Shown here one piece after another: positions 1 through 5,760 of a stretch of DNA of 5,760 bases. The stretch lies in contig CANCUC010000063.1 of the NCBI GenBank assembly GCA_947381255.1, positions 1 through 5,760 of the forward strand. The letters are read 5' to 3'. The notes under the pieces are model-generated. The model was not told the origin of the DNA and made no database searches. It was given only the letters and a program-made list of their open reading frames with translations. A program made the translations under genes and the position numbers. Source of the stretch: Actinomycetota bacterium. Lineage in GTDB: Bacteria > Actinomycetota > Actinomycetes > Nanopelagicales > Nanopelagicaceae. Each line of letters begins with the position of its first letter. Within the stretch, counting starts at the first letter, position 1.

Positions 1-248
1 GGGCGACGAGTTGCGCCAAAGGCTACAAAGGTCGCATTCTTAAGTTTGAGTTCGGTCTGAGCTAACCTAAAGAATTCAGTGTCCTTGGGATTTGCGCCAG
101 GCCATCCACCTTCAATAAAGCCAACACCAAGATCATCGAGGTGGCGAGCAATCGCCAATTTGTCATGAACTGAGAGATTTAAACCCTCTTGCTGCGCGCC
201 ATCGCGAAGCGTGGTGTCGTAGATATGAAAGGCATCAGAAACTGGCAT
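1..248 (-). CDS. cimA: Citramalate synthase (CimA type), 5' part only
   Basis: This is the N-terminal 82 residues of a 2-isopropylmalate synthase/citramalate synthase family enzyme; the reading frame stays open to the window edge. Family members condense acetyl-CoA with a 2-oxo acid. Citramalate synthase uses pyruvate and makes (R)-citramalate, the first step of the threonine-independent route to isoleucine, in the cytosol. The sequence shows the TIM-barrel opening motif DTTLRDGAQQEG at residues 11-22, where R15 and the metal-binding D16 are expected catalytic residues. A GGWPGANPKDTEFF block near residues 51-64 and a VAFGATRR block at the end of the visible part are characteristic of the CimA-type subfamily rather than of LeuA. 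The ATG at 248 shares its first base with the last base of the ilvE TAA stop (TAATG). No strong Shine-Dalgarno sequence is visible, so translation is probably coupled to ilvE. Family assignment is firm; pyruvate specificity is inferred because the substrate-determining and regulatory C-terminal regions lie outside the window. Confidence 0.9.
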   Translation of the reverse strand, partial: MPVSDAFHIYDTTLRDGAQQEGLNLSVHDKLAIARHLDDLGVGFIEGGWPGANPKDTEFFRLAQTELKLKNATFVAFGATRR

Positions 249-1333
249 TAGGAAACTCGCTTGTTCCAGCCGTGGGTATCAGCGATTGTTCCGTGTTGAA
301 TACCAAGAAGGGTTTCGCGAATCTGCATAGTGATTGGGCCAGGATTTCCATCGCCGGTAACCCAAGTTCCCTGCGCGCTCTTTGCTGCGCCGACAGGTGA
401 AACAACTGCTGCAGTACCGCATGCAAAGATCTCGGTTATTTCCCCGCTAGCAATTCCATCGCGCCACTCATCCGTTGAGATCATTCCTTCCACAACCTTG
501 TAACCAAGGTCCTTGGCAACGGTAAGAATTGAATCGCGAGTAATACCTGCAAGAAGTGTTCCAGTTAATTTCGGAGTGAAAATGGTTGCGTCAGCGCCTT
601 TACCCTTAACGAAGTAAAGGTTCATTCCGCCCATCTCTTCAACCCACTTGCGTTCCGTTGCATCGAGCCATACAACTTGATCGCATCCCTCAGCAGCTGC
701 CTGCTTTTGCGCGAGGAGTGAGCCGGCGTAATTGCCGCCAGTCTTTGCAGCACCTGTTCCTCCTGGAGCGGCACGTACATACTCAGTCGAGATCCAGACA
801 GTTACTGCTTTGTTGGGATTGAAATATGCAGAGGCTGGAGTAGTGATAACCACATAGGTAGCGTGATTGCTGGGGCGAACCCCTAAACCAACTTCCGTCG
901 CGATCATAAATGGACGGATGTAAAGGGACTCACCAACATTTTGTGGAACCCATTTAATGTCTTGACGAACCAAAGCTTCAACCGTTGCCACGAAATCCTC
1001 GTTCGCCAATTCAGGAAGTGCCATGCGAATTGCACTCTTGCGAAAACGCTCGGCATTAGCTTCTGGGCGGAAGAGGCTAACTCCCCCATCAGGTTGGCTA
1101 TAAGCCTTAAGGCCTTCGAAGATCTCTTGACCGTAATGCAGAACCGAAGTTGCCGGATCCATTGCGATCGGACCGTATGCGCGAAGTTCTGCATCGCCCC
1201 AACCCGTCGCCTCACTCCACTCAGCGATCACCAGATTGTCGGTGTAGTACTTACCGAATCCGCCTGCTGCCACTTTGGCAGCGCGGTCAGCATCGCTTGC
1301 TGGATTTTGGTTTGGGTTGAGATTGATCTTCAT
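248..1333 (-). CDS. ilvE: Branched-chain amino acid aminotransferase
   Basis: A 361-residue fold-type IV PLP-dependent aminotransferase, a usual length for the longer (eukaryotic/actinobacterial-like) IlvE branch. It reversibly transfers the amino group between glutamate and the 2-oxo acids of valine, leucine and isoleucine, the last step of each pathway, in the cytosol. Visible signatures are the HYGQEIFEGLKAY block at residues 66-78, the Schiff-base lysine K197 in GAAKTGGNYAGSL, the EEMGGMNLYF block with E233 and N238 near the cofactor, the AGITRDSIL phosphate-binding region at 262-270, and FACGTAAVV at 303-311. The ATG at 1333 directly follows the TAA of leuB, with AGGAG 8 bases upstream inside the end of leuB. 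The gene ends in TAA overlapping the next ATG by one base. It lies between leuB and cimA in a branched-chain operon, which supports IlvE over D-amino acid or aminodeoxychorismate members of the same fold. No key residue appears to be missing. Confidence 0.96.
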   Translation of the reverse strand: MKINLNPNQNPASDADRAAKVAAGGFGKYYTDNLVIAEWSEATGWGDAELRAYGPIAMDPATSVLHYGQEIFEGLKAYSQPDGGVSLFRPEANAERFRKSAIRMALPELANEDFVATVEALVRQDIKWVPQNVGESLYIRPFMIATEVGLGVRPSNHATYVVITTPASAYFNPNKAVTVWISTEYVRAAPGGTGAAKTGGNYAGSLLAQKQAAAEGCDQVVWLDATERKWVEEMGGMNLYFVKGKGADATIFTPKLTGTLLAGITRDSILTVAKDLGYKVVEGMISTDEWRDGIASGEITEIFACGTAAVVSPVGAAKSAQGTWVTGDGNPGPITMQIRETLLGIQHGTIADTHGWNKRVS

Positions 1334-2368
1334 TTAGATAGCTCCTGCCAAGGCATCACCGATTTGAACAGTACTTCTCTTTGAATCACCGCGGGTCAAT
1401 AAATCAGCTGCAACTGCGCGTTCAACATCTGCTGCTGCATCTAGCTCACCAAGGTGTGCAAGAAGCATGGCAACGGACATGACGGTCGCGGTTGGGTCGG
1501 CCAATGACTTGCCAGCGATATCTGGTGCTGAACCATGTACTGGTTCAAACATCGAGGGAAATGTGCGAGTTGGGTTGATGTTTCCAGATGCTGCTAGGCC
1601 AATTCCCCCGCAGATTGCTGCGGCGATATCAGTCAAGATATCTCCAAAGAGGTTATCTGTAACGACAACATCAAATCGCTCGGGGTTGGTTACAAAGAAC
1701 ATTGATGCGGCATCAACGTGTAGGTAGTCGGTTGCAATATCTGGAAACTCTTTAGCAACCTCGTTAAATGTACGAGTCCACAATCCACCTGCATGAGTCA
1801 AGACATTGTTCTTATGAACCAAGGTCAACTTCTTGCGAGGTCGGCTTGCAGCACGCGCAAAGGCATCGCGAATCACACGCTCGGCGCCACGGCGAGTATT
1901 GAGTGACTCCTCCGTAGCAATCTCTGCATCAGTTCCGATAGCGAGATTTCCACCAGCACCTACATATGGACCTTCTGTACCCTCACGAACTACGACGAAA
2001 TCAATGGGTGCTTGGGTCGCCAGAGGGGACTTAACACCAGCATGAAGTTTCGCGGGACGAAGGTTTACATATTGATCAAATGCAAAGCGGAGCTTGAGCA
2101 ACAATCCACGCTCTAAAACGCCACTTGGGACAGTTGGGTCTCCGACGGCACCAAGAAGAATCACATCACTCTTAGCAATCTCAGCCATGGTCTCATCAGA
2201 GAGAACCTCGCCTGTTGCATGCCAATGAGCTGCGCCTAGGTTGTATGGAACCTTGTTGAATTCCAGCGAGTACTTCGCTGCAACTTTATCCAAAACCTTT
2301 AAACCTTCAGCGACAACCTCTGGACCGATTCCATCGCCTGCAATGACAGCAAGATTAAAGCGCTTCAT
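1334..2368 (-). CDS. leuB: 3-Isopropylmalate dehydrogenase
   Basis: A 344-residue beta-decarboxylating dehydrogenase of the isopropylmalate/isocitrate dehydrogenase family. LeuB oxidatively decarboxylates 3-isopropylmalate to 4-methyl-2-oxopentanoate in leucine synthesis, and in organisms with citramalate synthase the same enzyme converts 3-methylmalate to 2-oxobutyrate. The sequence shows the N-terminal GDGIGPEV motif at residues 11-18, substrate-binding arginines R94, R104 and R128, the VHKNNVL lysine K186, and metal-binding aspartates D219, D243 and D247 in NLFGDILTD. The EPVHGSAPDIAGK block at 275-287 has an aspartate (D283) at the position associated with NAD rather than NADP use. The length is normal for the short bacterial LeuB. 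The ATG at 2368 overlaps the serA TAA by one base (TAATG) and has no strong ribosome binding site, so coupling to serA translation is likely. leuA, leuC and leuD are not adjacent. Tartrate dehydrogenase-like paralogues are the main alternative, but context and motifs favour LeuB. Confidence 0.95.
   Translation of the reverse strand: MKRFNLAVIAGDGIGPEVVAEGLKVLDKVAAKYSLEFNKVPYNLGAAHWHATGEVLSDETMAEIAKSDVILLGAVGDPTVPSGVLERGLLLKLRFAFDQYVNLRPAKLHAGVKSPLATQAPIDFVVVREGTEGPYVGAGGNLAIGTDAEIATEESLNTRRGAERVIRDAFARAASRPRKKLTLVHKNNVLTHAGGLWTRTFNEVAKEFPDIATDYLHVDAASMFFVTNPERFDVVVTDNLFGDILTDIAAAICGGIGLAASGNINPTRTFPSMFEPVHGSAPDIAGKSLADPTATVMSVAMLLAHLGELDAAADVERAVAADLLTRGDSKRSTVQIGDALAGAI
1342..1346 (-). promoter_or_regulatory. 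Ribosome binding site of ilvE
   Basis: AGGAG read on the minus strand, 8 bases before the ilvE ATG and inside the last codons of leuB. This independent strong site contrasts with leuB and cimA, which have no clear one. Confidence 0.8.
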
Positions 2369-3960
2369 TACGAGACCAAGGTAACTGTACGAACCAGATG
2401 TGCTCCGGTCTCTTTTTCGACTTGAGCTAAGAGTTCTGCTGAGATAGCTGATTCGATGTTGAGGGCCATCAGCGCCTCTCCACCAGCTTCGCTGCGAGCA
2501 ACCTGCATGCCGGCAATGTTGATGCCAGCCGCGCCGATGATTCCACCGACTGCGCCAACAACTCCTGGGCGATCTGCATATTGCAAGAACAAGAGATGCT
2601 CAGTTGGCGGAAGGTCGAGATCAAAACCATTGATGGCGATGATCTTCTCCACGTGGCGAATGCCCATCAAAGTTCCATCGACAACGATGCGACGACCATC
2701 GGGCAGAGCTGCCTTGAGGGAGATCATGCTGCGATATTGAGGGCTCTCGGGATTTGTAACCACAGATGAGGTCATTCCACGTTCTGCAGCTAATCCGGGA
2801 GCATTTACATAAGTTACTGATTCTGCGCCAACTGCAATAAGTGCACCCTTAAGAACACTTGTTGCCAAGACGGATGAGTCGTGACCTGAAATATCTCCGC
2901 GAACTTCAACATCGAGTGAGGTTGGAAGTTCTCCAGCGATGATTGTTGCAATCTGCGCCATCTTCTCAACAAGTGGGAGTGATGGACGAATATCTTCGTG
3001 AATCGCTCCGCCTTTAACGTTGAGAGCATCAGGAACGAGTTCGCCTGACAACGCCTTGCGAACAGAGACAGCAACCGCAATACCTGCACGCTCTTGTGCT
3101 TCATCAGTTGATGCACCGAGGTGAGGTGTGGCAACAACTTGATCAAGGGTGAAGAGTGGTGAATCTGTGCATGGTTCGGTCGCAAATACATCGAGTCCAG
3201 CACCAGCAACGCGACCTTCAACGAGTGCGTTGTAGAGAGCGGTCTCATCAAGAACGCCACCGCGAGCCGCATTAATAATGCGAACTGTTGGCTTTACCTT
3301 CTTGAGAGCCTCCTCACCAATGAGATTTGCGGTCTCTTTGGTCTTTGGAAGGTGGATGGTGATGAAATCACTCACGCGCAAGAGCTCATCGAGTTCAACA
3401 AGTTGAACTCCGAGTTGAGCAGCGCGAGCTGGCAACATGTACGGATCGTAGGCAACGACGTTCATACCAAAGGCCTGCATACGCGCTGTTACAAGTTGGC
3501 CGATCTTTCCAAAGCCAACAACTCCAAGAGTCTTCTCAAATAGCTCCGCTCCGGTGTATTTGGAGCGAGCCCACTTTCCATTACGGAGTGCGGCGTGAGC
3601 TGGTGAGATAAAGCGAGCAGATGCCATCAAGAGTGCGATTGCGAGTTCTGCAGCGCTCACAATATTTGAAGTCGGTGCATTAACAACCATGATTCCAGCA
3701 GCGGTAGCAGCAGGAATATCAACGTTATCGACACCAACGCCGGCGCGAGCAATTACTTTGAGTCCCTTTGAAGCGGCAATCGCTTCTGCATCCATCTTGG
3801 TTGCAGAGCGAATCAGTACTGCATCAACGCCTTCGGCGAGAGCAGCGAGGAGTTGCGCACGATCAGCGCCATCGCAATTCTTTACCTCGAAATCTGGCCC
3901 TAACGCTTCAAGCGTTGCCGGGCTTAACTCTTCAGCAATTAAAACGATTGGCTTAGCCAC
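2368..3960 (-). CDS. serA: D-3-phosphoglycerate dehydrogenase (long ACT-domain form)
   Basis: Catalyses NAD-dependent oxidation of 3-phosphoglycerate to 3-phosphohydroxypyruvate, the committed step of L-serine synthesis. From the GTG at 3960 it has 530 residues, the usual size of the actinobacterial long form. The substrate domain includes RAGVGVDNVD at 72-81, and the Rossmann motif GFGKIG is at 149-154. The catalytic set is R233 (NAARGG), E262 (FATEP) and H280 (TPHLGAS). A middle allosteric substrate-binding (ASB-type) domain covers about 310-450, and an ACT domain starting near HLLFLQYADRPGV covers about 455-530. The ACT domain is the usual site of serine feedback inhibition. The GTG start overlaps the end of ilvC by 8 bases and has AAGGAAGGA 10 bases upstream. 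An in-frame ATG at 3987 would add nine residues (MITRKDLLR) that look unlike the family and would lie 35 bases inside ilvC, with its purine tract directly against the start codon. The GTG is therefore preferred. Confidence 0.95.
   Translation of the reverse strand: MAKPIVLIAEELSPATLEALGPDFEVKNCDGADRAQLLAALAEGVDAVLIRSATKMDAEAIAASKGLKVIARAGVGVDNVDIPAATAAGIMVVNAPTSNIVSAAELAIALLMASARFISPAHAALRNGKWARSKYTGAELFEKTLGVVGFGKIGQLVTARMQAFGMNVVAYDPYMLPARAAQLGVQLVELDELLRVSDFITIHLPKTKETANLIGEEALKKVKPTVRIINAARGGVLDETALYNALVEGRVAGAGLDVFATEPCTDSPLFTLDQVVATPHLGASTDEAQERAGIAVAVSVRKALSGELVPDALNVKGGAIHEDIRPSLPLVEKMAQIATIIAGELPTSLDVEVRGDISGHDSSVLATSVLKGALIAVGAESVTYVNAPGLAAERGMTSSVVTNPESPQYRSMISLKAALPDGRRIVVDGTLMGIRHVEKIIAINGFDLDLPPTEHLLFLQYADRPGVVGAVGGIIGAAGINIAGMQVARSEAGGEALMALNIESAISAELLAQVEKETGAHLVRTVTLVS
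3391..3410. repeat. Inverted repeat inside serA
   Basis: GAGTTCAAC and its exact reverse complement GTTGAACTC are separated by two bases. In RNA this would give about an 8-bp stem with a 4-base loop. It encodes serA residues 184-190 (GVQLVEL), and the codon sequence of that repetitive stretch may be enough to generate it. A further GAGTT at 3412-3416 could pair with the same AACTC arm at 3406-3410, giving two mutually exclusive short hairpins. The symmetry is seen directly; any function is unproven. Confidence 0.5.
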
Positions 3961-4987
3961 GCGCAGCAGATCCTTCCTTGTAATCATCCTTGTTGCCGCT
4001 CTTAACCCATGACATCATCTTGCGAAGTTCACGGCCAACGGCTTCGATTGGGTGAGCTTCACCCTTAGCGCGAAATGCCTTGAACTCAGGCGCTCCTGCT
4101 TCTTGGTCATCAATGAAGCGCTTTGCAAATGTTCCGTTTTGAATATCGGCGAGAACTGCCTTCATATTCTCCTTCACGCTTGGATCAATAACGCGAGGAC
4201 CTGAGACGTAATCTCCGAATTCAGCTGTATCTGAAACTGACCAACGCTGCTTGGCAATTCCACCTTCATACATGAGGTCAACGATCAACTTGAGCTCATG
4301 CAAGCACTCAAAGTATGCAACCTCTGGTTGGTAACCAGCTTCAATCAAGGTTTCAAAACCATATTGAACGAGTTGTGATGCGCCGCCGCAGAGAACCGAC
4401 TGCTCACCGAAGAGATCGGTCTCGCACTCCTCTGTGAAGGTGGTCAAGATTCCGCCGGCACGAAGTCCACCGATTGCCTTGGCATAAGACAAGGTCAATG
4501 GCCAGGCAGAACCCGTTGCATCTTGCTCAACTGCGACCAGAACAGGAACTCCGCGACCAGCGACATATTCGCGGCGAACCAGGTGTCCTGGACCCTTTGG
4601 AGCAACCATCGCTACATCAATATTTGCCTCAGGCTTGATGTAACCAAAACGAATGTTAAAACCATGTCCAAAGAAGAGTGCTGAGCCAGGCTTGATGTTT
4701 GGCTTGATTGAATCGTTGTAAATATGGCGCTGAACGTGATCAGGAGCCAAGAGCATAACAACATCTGCCTCTTTCACAGCATCTGCAACAGAGAGGACGC
4801 GAAGTCCTTCAGCCTCTGCCTTAGCGCGGGAAGCAGAACCATCGGCGAGACCAATACGTACATCTACTCCGCTATCGCGTAGTGAGAGCGCGTGAGCATG
4901 ACCCTGTGAGCCATAACCAATGACAGCAACTTTCTTTGATTGAATGATCGAGAGATCTGCATCTTCGTCGTGATATTGGGTAGCCAC
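3953..4987 (-). CDS. ilvC: Ketol-acid reductoisomerase (class I, NADP-dependent)
   Basis: A 344-residue class I (short) ketol-acid reductoisomerase. It isomerises and reduces 2-acetolactate or 2-aceto-2-hydroxybutyrate to the dihydroxy acids of valine and isoleucine synthesis, using Mg2+ and NADPH. The N-terminal Rossmann motif GYGSQGHAHA is at residues 24-33. The beta2-alphaB loop around R44-S53 (RIGLADGSAS) ends in serines, as in NADP-binding forms. Catalytic and metal residues are visible at H108 (FGHGFN), K131 (APKGPG), D191 and E195 (ETDLFGEQ), and E227 and E231 (YFECLHELK), with S252 of the SDTAEFG block in the knotted C-terminal domain. The start is GTG at 4987, which places the usual N-terminal residues correctly, and GAAAGG lies 11 bases upstream. 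The 17 bases between it and ilvN are the only real gap in the operon. The 3' end carries the ribosome binding site of serA. Identity and function are very secure. Confidence 0.98.
   Translation of the reverse strand: MATQYHDEDADLSIIQSKKVAVIGYGSQGHAHALSLRDSGVDVRIGLADGSASRAKAEAEGLRVLSVADAVKEADVVMLLAPDHVQRHIYNDSIKPNIKPGSALFFGHGFNIRFGYIKPEANIDVAMVAPKGPGHLVRREYVAGRGVPVLVAVEQDATGSAWPLTLSYAKAIGGLRAGGILTTFTEECETDLFGEQSVLCGGASQLVQYGFETLIEAGYQPEVAYFECLHELKLIVDLMYEGGIAKQRWSVSDTAEFGDYVSGPRVIDPSVKENMKAVLADIQNGTFAKRFIDDQEAGAPEFKAFRAKGEAHPIEAVGRELRKMMSWVKSGNKDDYKEGSAARG
3971..3979 (-). promoter_or_regulatory. Ribosome binding site of serA
   Basis: AAGGAAGGA read on the minus strand, located within the final codons of ilvC and 10 bases before the serA GTG at 3960. 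It decides between the GTG and the ATG at 3987, because this purine tract lies downstream of that ATG and cannot serve it. Confidence 0.7.
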
Positions 4988-4998
4988 TTTAGGGTCTG

Positions 4999-5004
4999 CC
5001 TTTC
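4999..5004 (-). promoter_or_regulatory. Ribosome binding site of ilvC
   Basis: GAAAGG read on the minus strand, directly after the ilvN stop codon and 11 bases before the ilvC GTG. It is a moderate match with slightly long spacing. It supports the GTG start in the absence of a better upstream in-frame start. Confidence 0.6.
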
Positions 5005-5517
5005 TTAGTCGTGATCCGGTTGTTGTGATTTTCCTGGCTTCAATCCGCGCTCCATTGCGACTAGACCAGATTGAACCAATTCTTTGATGCCATACGGCTC
5101 AAGTACTCGCAAGAGCGCTTGAATCTTCTCGCTATTTCCTGTCGCCTCAATCGTGACTGCATCTTGTGCAACATCGACGACCTTGGCACGGAAAAGTTGA
5201 ACGGTCTCAAGGACCTGTGATCGAGTCTCTGGAGAAGTACTTACCTTCACCAAGAGAAGTTCGCGTTGCACTGAAGCAATCGGATCAAGCTCAATGATGC
5301 TCAATACATTGATGAGCTTGTCGGTCTGCTGAATAACTTGTGAAAGCGCATGGCCTTCAACATTGACGACAATGGTCATCCGAGAAACATTTGGATCTTC
5401 GGTTGGACCGACTGCCAGCGAATCAATGTTGTAACCACGTCGCGAGAAGAGAGATGCGATTCTTGCCAGGACTCCTGGGCTATTCTCAACGAGAACTGAA
5501 AGTGTATGTGTGCTCAT
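5005..5517 (-). CDS. ilvN: Acetolactate synthase small (regulatory) subunit
   Basis: A 170-residue regulatory subunit of acetohydroxyacid synthase, the size of the IlvN/IlvH family. It binds the catalytic subunit IlvB, activates it, and confers feedback inhibition by valine and other branched-chain amino acids. An N-terminal ACT domain spans about residues 4-78, starting LSVLVENSPGVLARIASLFSR and followed by RGYNIDSLAVG. A C-terminal ALS_ss domain spans about 84-160 and includes RELLLVKV and LEPYGIKELVQSG. N12, G15 and N30 match the positions of N11, G14 and N29 that bind valine in E. coli IlvH, so the valine site looks intact. The ATG at 5517 immediately follows the TAA of ilvB, with AGGAG 6 bases before it, so both subunits should be made from one transcript at related rates. 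The C-terminal tail after residue 160 is hydrophilic and rich in Q, P, D and K, and probably unstructured. Confidence 0.97.
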   Translation of the reverse strand: MSTHTLSVLVENSPGVLARIASLFSRRGYNIDSLAVGPTEDPNVSRMTIVVNVEGHALSQVIQQTDKLINVLSIIELDPIASVQRELLLVKVSTSPETRSQVLETVQLFRAKVVDVAQDAVTIEATGNSEKIQALLRVLEPYGIKELVQSGLVAMERGLKPGKSQQPDHD

Positions 5518-5760
5518 TTATAACTCCTGTGAATCCCAGATAGGAGCCATTGATTTCGCAACGACGATGTCATCATTTGATGTTCCGGCTGCAACCATTG
5601 GCCAGACCATCGCATCGCGATGAACGCTGAAATCAACAACTACAGGTCGATCATTAATTGCCATCGCCTCATTAATAACGCGATCCACATCTTCCTTGCT
5701 CTCGCAACGAAGTCCAACGCAACCCATCGCTTCAGCCAACTTTGCGAAGTCTGGGATTCT
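5518..5760 (-). CDS. ilvB: Acetolactate synthase large (catalytic) subunit, C-terminal end
   Basis: This is the last 80 residues of the thiamine diphosphate-dependent acetohydroxyacid synthase catalytic subunit; the gene runs in from the right edge without a visible start. The enzyme condenses two pyruvates to 2-acetolactate, or pyruvate with 2-oxobutyrate to 2-aceto-2-hydroxybutyrate. The fragment begins IPDFAKLAEAMGCVGLR, the final part of the ThDP-binding C-terminal domain, continues with EDVDRVINEAMAINDRPVVVDF, and closes with VWPMVAAGTSNDDIV. That last block is typical of actinobacterial IlvB, including the mycobacterial type. The catalytic centre, FAD region and ThDP motif lie outside the window. 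An in-frame TTG at 5739 could be mistaken for a start, but the frame and homology continue upstream of it. The gene ends in TAA directly abutting the ilvN ATG, the classic ilvBN pairing. Confidence 0.95.
   Translation of the reverse strand, partial: RIPDFAKLAEAMGCVGLRCESKEDVDRVINEAMAINDRPVVVDFSVHRDAMVWPMVAAGTSNDDIVVAKSMAPIWDSQEL
5524..5528 (-). promoter_or_regulatory. Ribosome binding site of ilvN
   Basis: AGGAG read on the minus strand, 6 bases before the ilvN ATG and inside the last codons of ilvB. It is the best-spaced Shine-Dalgarno in the window and fixes the ilvN start. Confidence 0.85.

Larger units (their letters stand above)
1..5760 (-). other. Predicted operon ilvB-ilvN-ilvC-serA-leuB-ilvE-cimA
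   Basis: Seven co-directional genes with junctions of 0 bases (ilvB/ilvN), +17 (ilvN/ilvC), -8 (ilvC/serA), -1 (serA/leuB), 0 (leuB/ilvE) and -1 (ilvE/cimA). No terminator-like hairpin with a T-run and no room for an internal promoter between genes was seen. The promoter, and any leader peptide or attenuator, would lie upstream of ilvB beyond the right edge. The end of the operon lies beyond the left edge. A single polycistronic transcript is inferred from spacing and pathway coherence. Confidence 0.85.

Noticed and set aside
941..1384. 147-codon plus-strand open frame opposite ilvE
   Set aside because: It lies entirely antisense to ilvE and the leuB end, its translation resembles no family, and it is rich in Cys, His and Ser as expected for an antisense shadow frame.
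2814..3272. 152-codon minus-strand open frame in another frame of serA
   Set aside because: It overlaps conserved SerA catalytic coding sequence completely, has no recognisable domain, and its composition (many Leu, His, Ser) is that of an out-of-frame reading.
3902..3916. AACGCTT/AAGCGTT inverted repeat near the start of serA
   Set aside because: Seven-base arms with a one-base centre are expected by chance at roughly this frequency in a window of this size, it has no T-run, and it sits inside conserved coding sequence.
3689..4012. Plus-strand open frame across the serA/ilvC junction
   Set aside because: Its Ala/Ser/Thr-rich translation is the antisense of the SerA N-terminus; there is no supporting start context or homology.
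4988..5004. ilvN-ilvC gap as a possible promoter or attenuator
   Set aside because: Seventeen bases are enough only for the ribosome binding site; no -10/-35 pair, leader peptide or hairpin fits.
5518..5739. Small independent 73-residue protein starting at a TTG
   Set aside because: The frame remains open to the window edge and the upstream residues continue the IlvB C-terminal homology, so it is a gene fragment cut by the window rather than a small gene.

Overview
The window is a fully packed stretch of one minus-strand operon for branched-chain amino acid synthesis, with L-serine synthesis embedded in it. In the direction of transcription (right to left) it holds: the 3' end of ilvB (acetolactate synthase large subunit), ilvN (its regulatory subunit), ilvC (ketol-acid reductoisomerase), serA (long ACT-domain phosphoglycerate dehydrogenase), leuB (3-isopropylmalate dehydrogenase), ilvE (branched-chain aminotransferase) and the 5' end of a citramalate synthase-type gene (cimA). 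No plus-strand gene, RNA gene, mobile element, CRISPR array or long non-coding stretch was found. The longest gap between genes is 17 bases, between ilvN and ilvC.

The protein sequences suggest an actinobacterium. The IlvB tail carries the VWPMVAAGTSND motif known from mycobacterial-type enzymes. SerA is the roughly 530-residue form typical of Actinobacteria, and the order ilvB-ilvN-ilvC-serA-leuB is a recurrent actinobacterial arrangement. Base composition is only about half G+C by eye, all six visible stop codons are TAA, and most genes abut or overlap. That fits a streamlined, moderate-GC actinobacterium such as the freshwater planktonic acI (Nanopelagicales) group. This taxonomic guess is inference.

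Together the genes outline a pathway. The citramalate synthase would condense pyruvate and acetyl-CoA, LeuCD (not in the window) would isomerise the product, and LeuB would oxidise it to 2-oxobutyrate. IlvBN and IlvC would then convert 2-oxobutyrate or pyruvate into the dihydroxy acids, IlvD (not in the window) would dehydrate them, and IlvE would transaminate the 2-oxo acids to isoleucine, valine and leucine. The layout therefore suggests threonine-independent isoleucine synthesis.

I see no evidence of a previously undescribed system. The interesting points are the metabolic logic of the gene set, the tight translational coupling, the start-site choice in serA, and one near-perfect inverted repeat inside serA.
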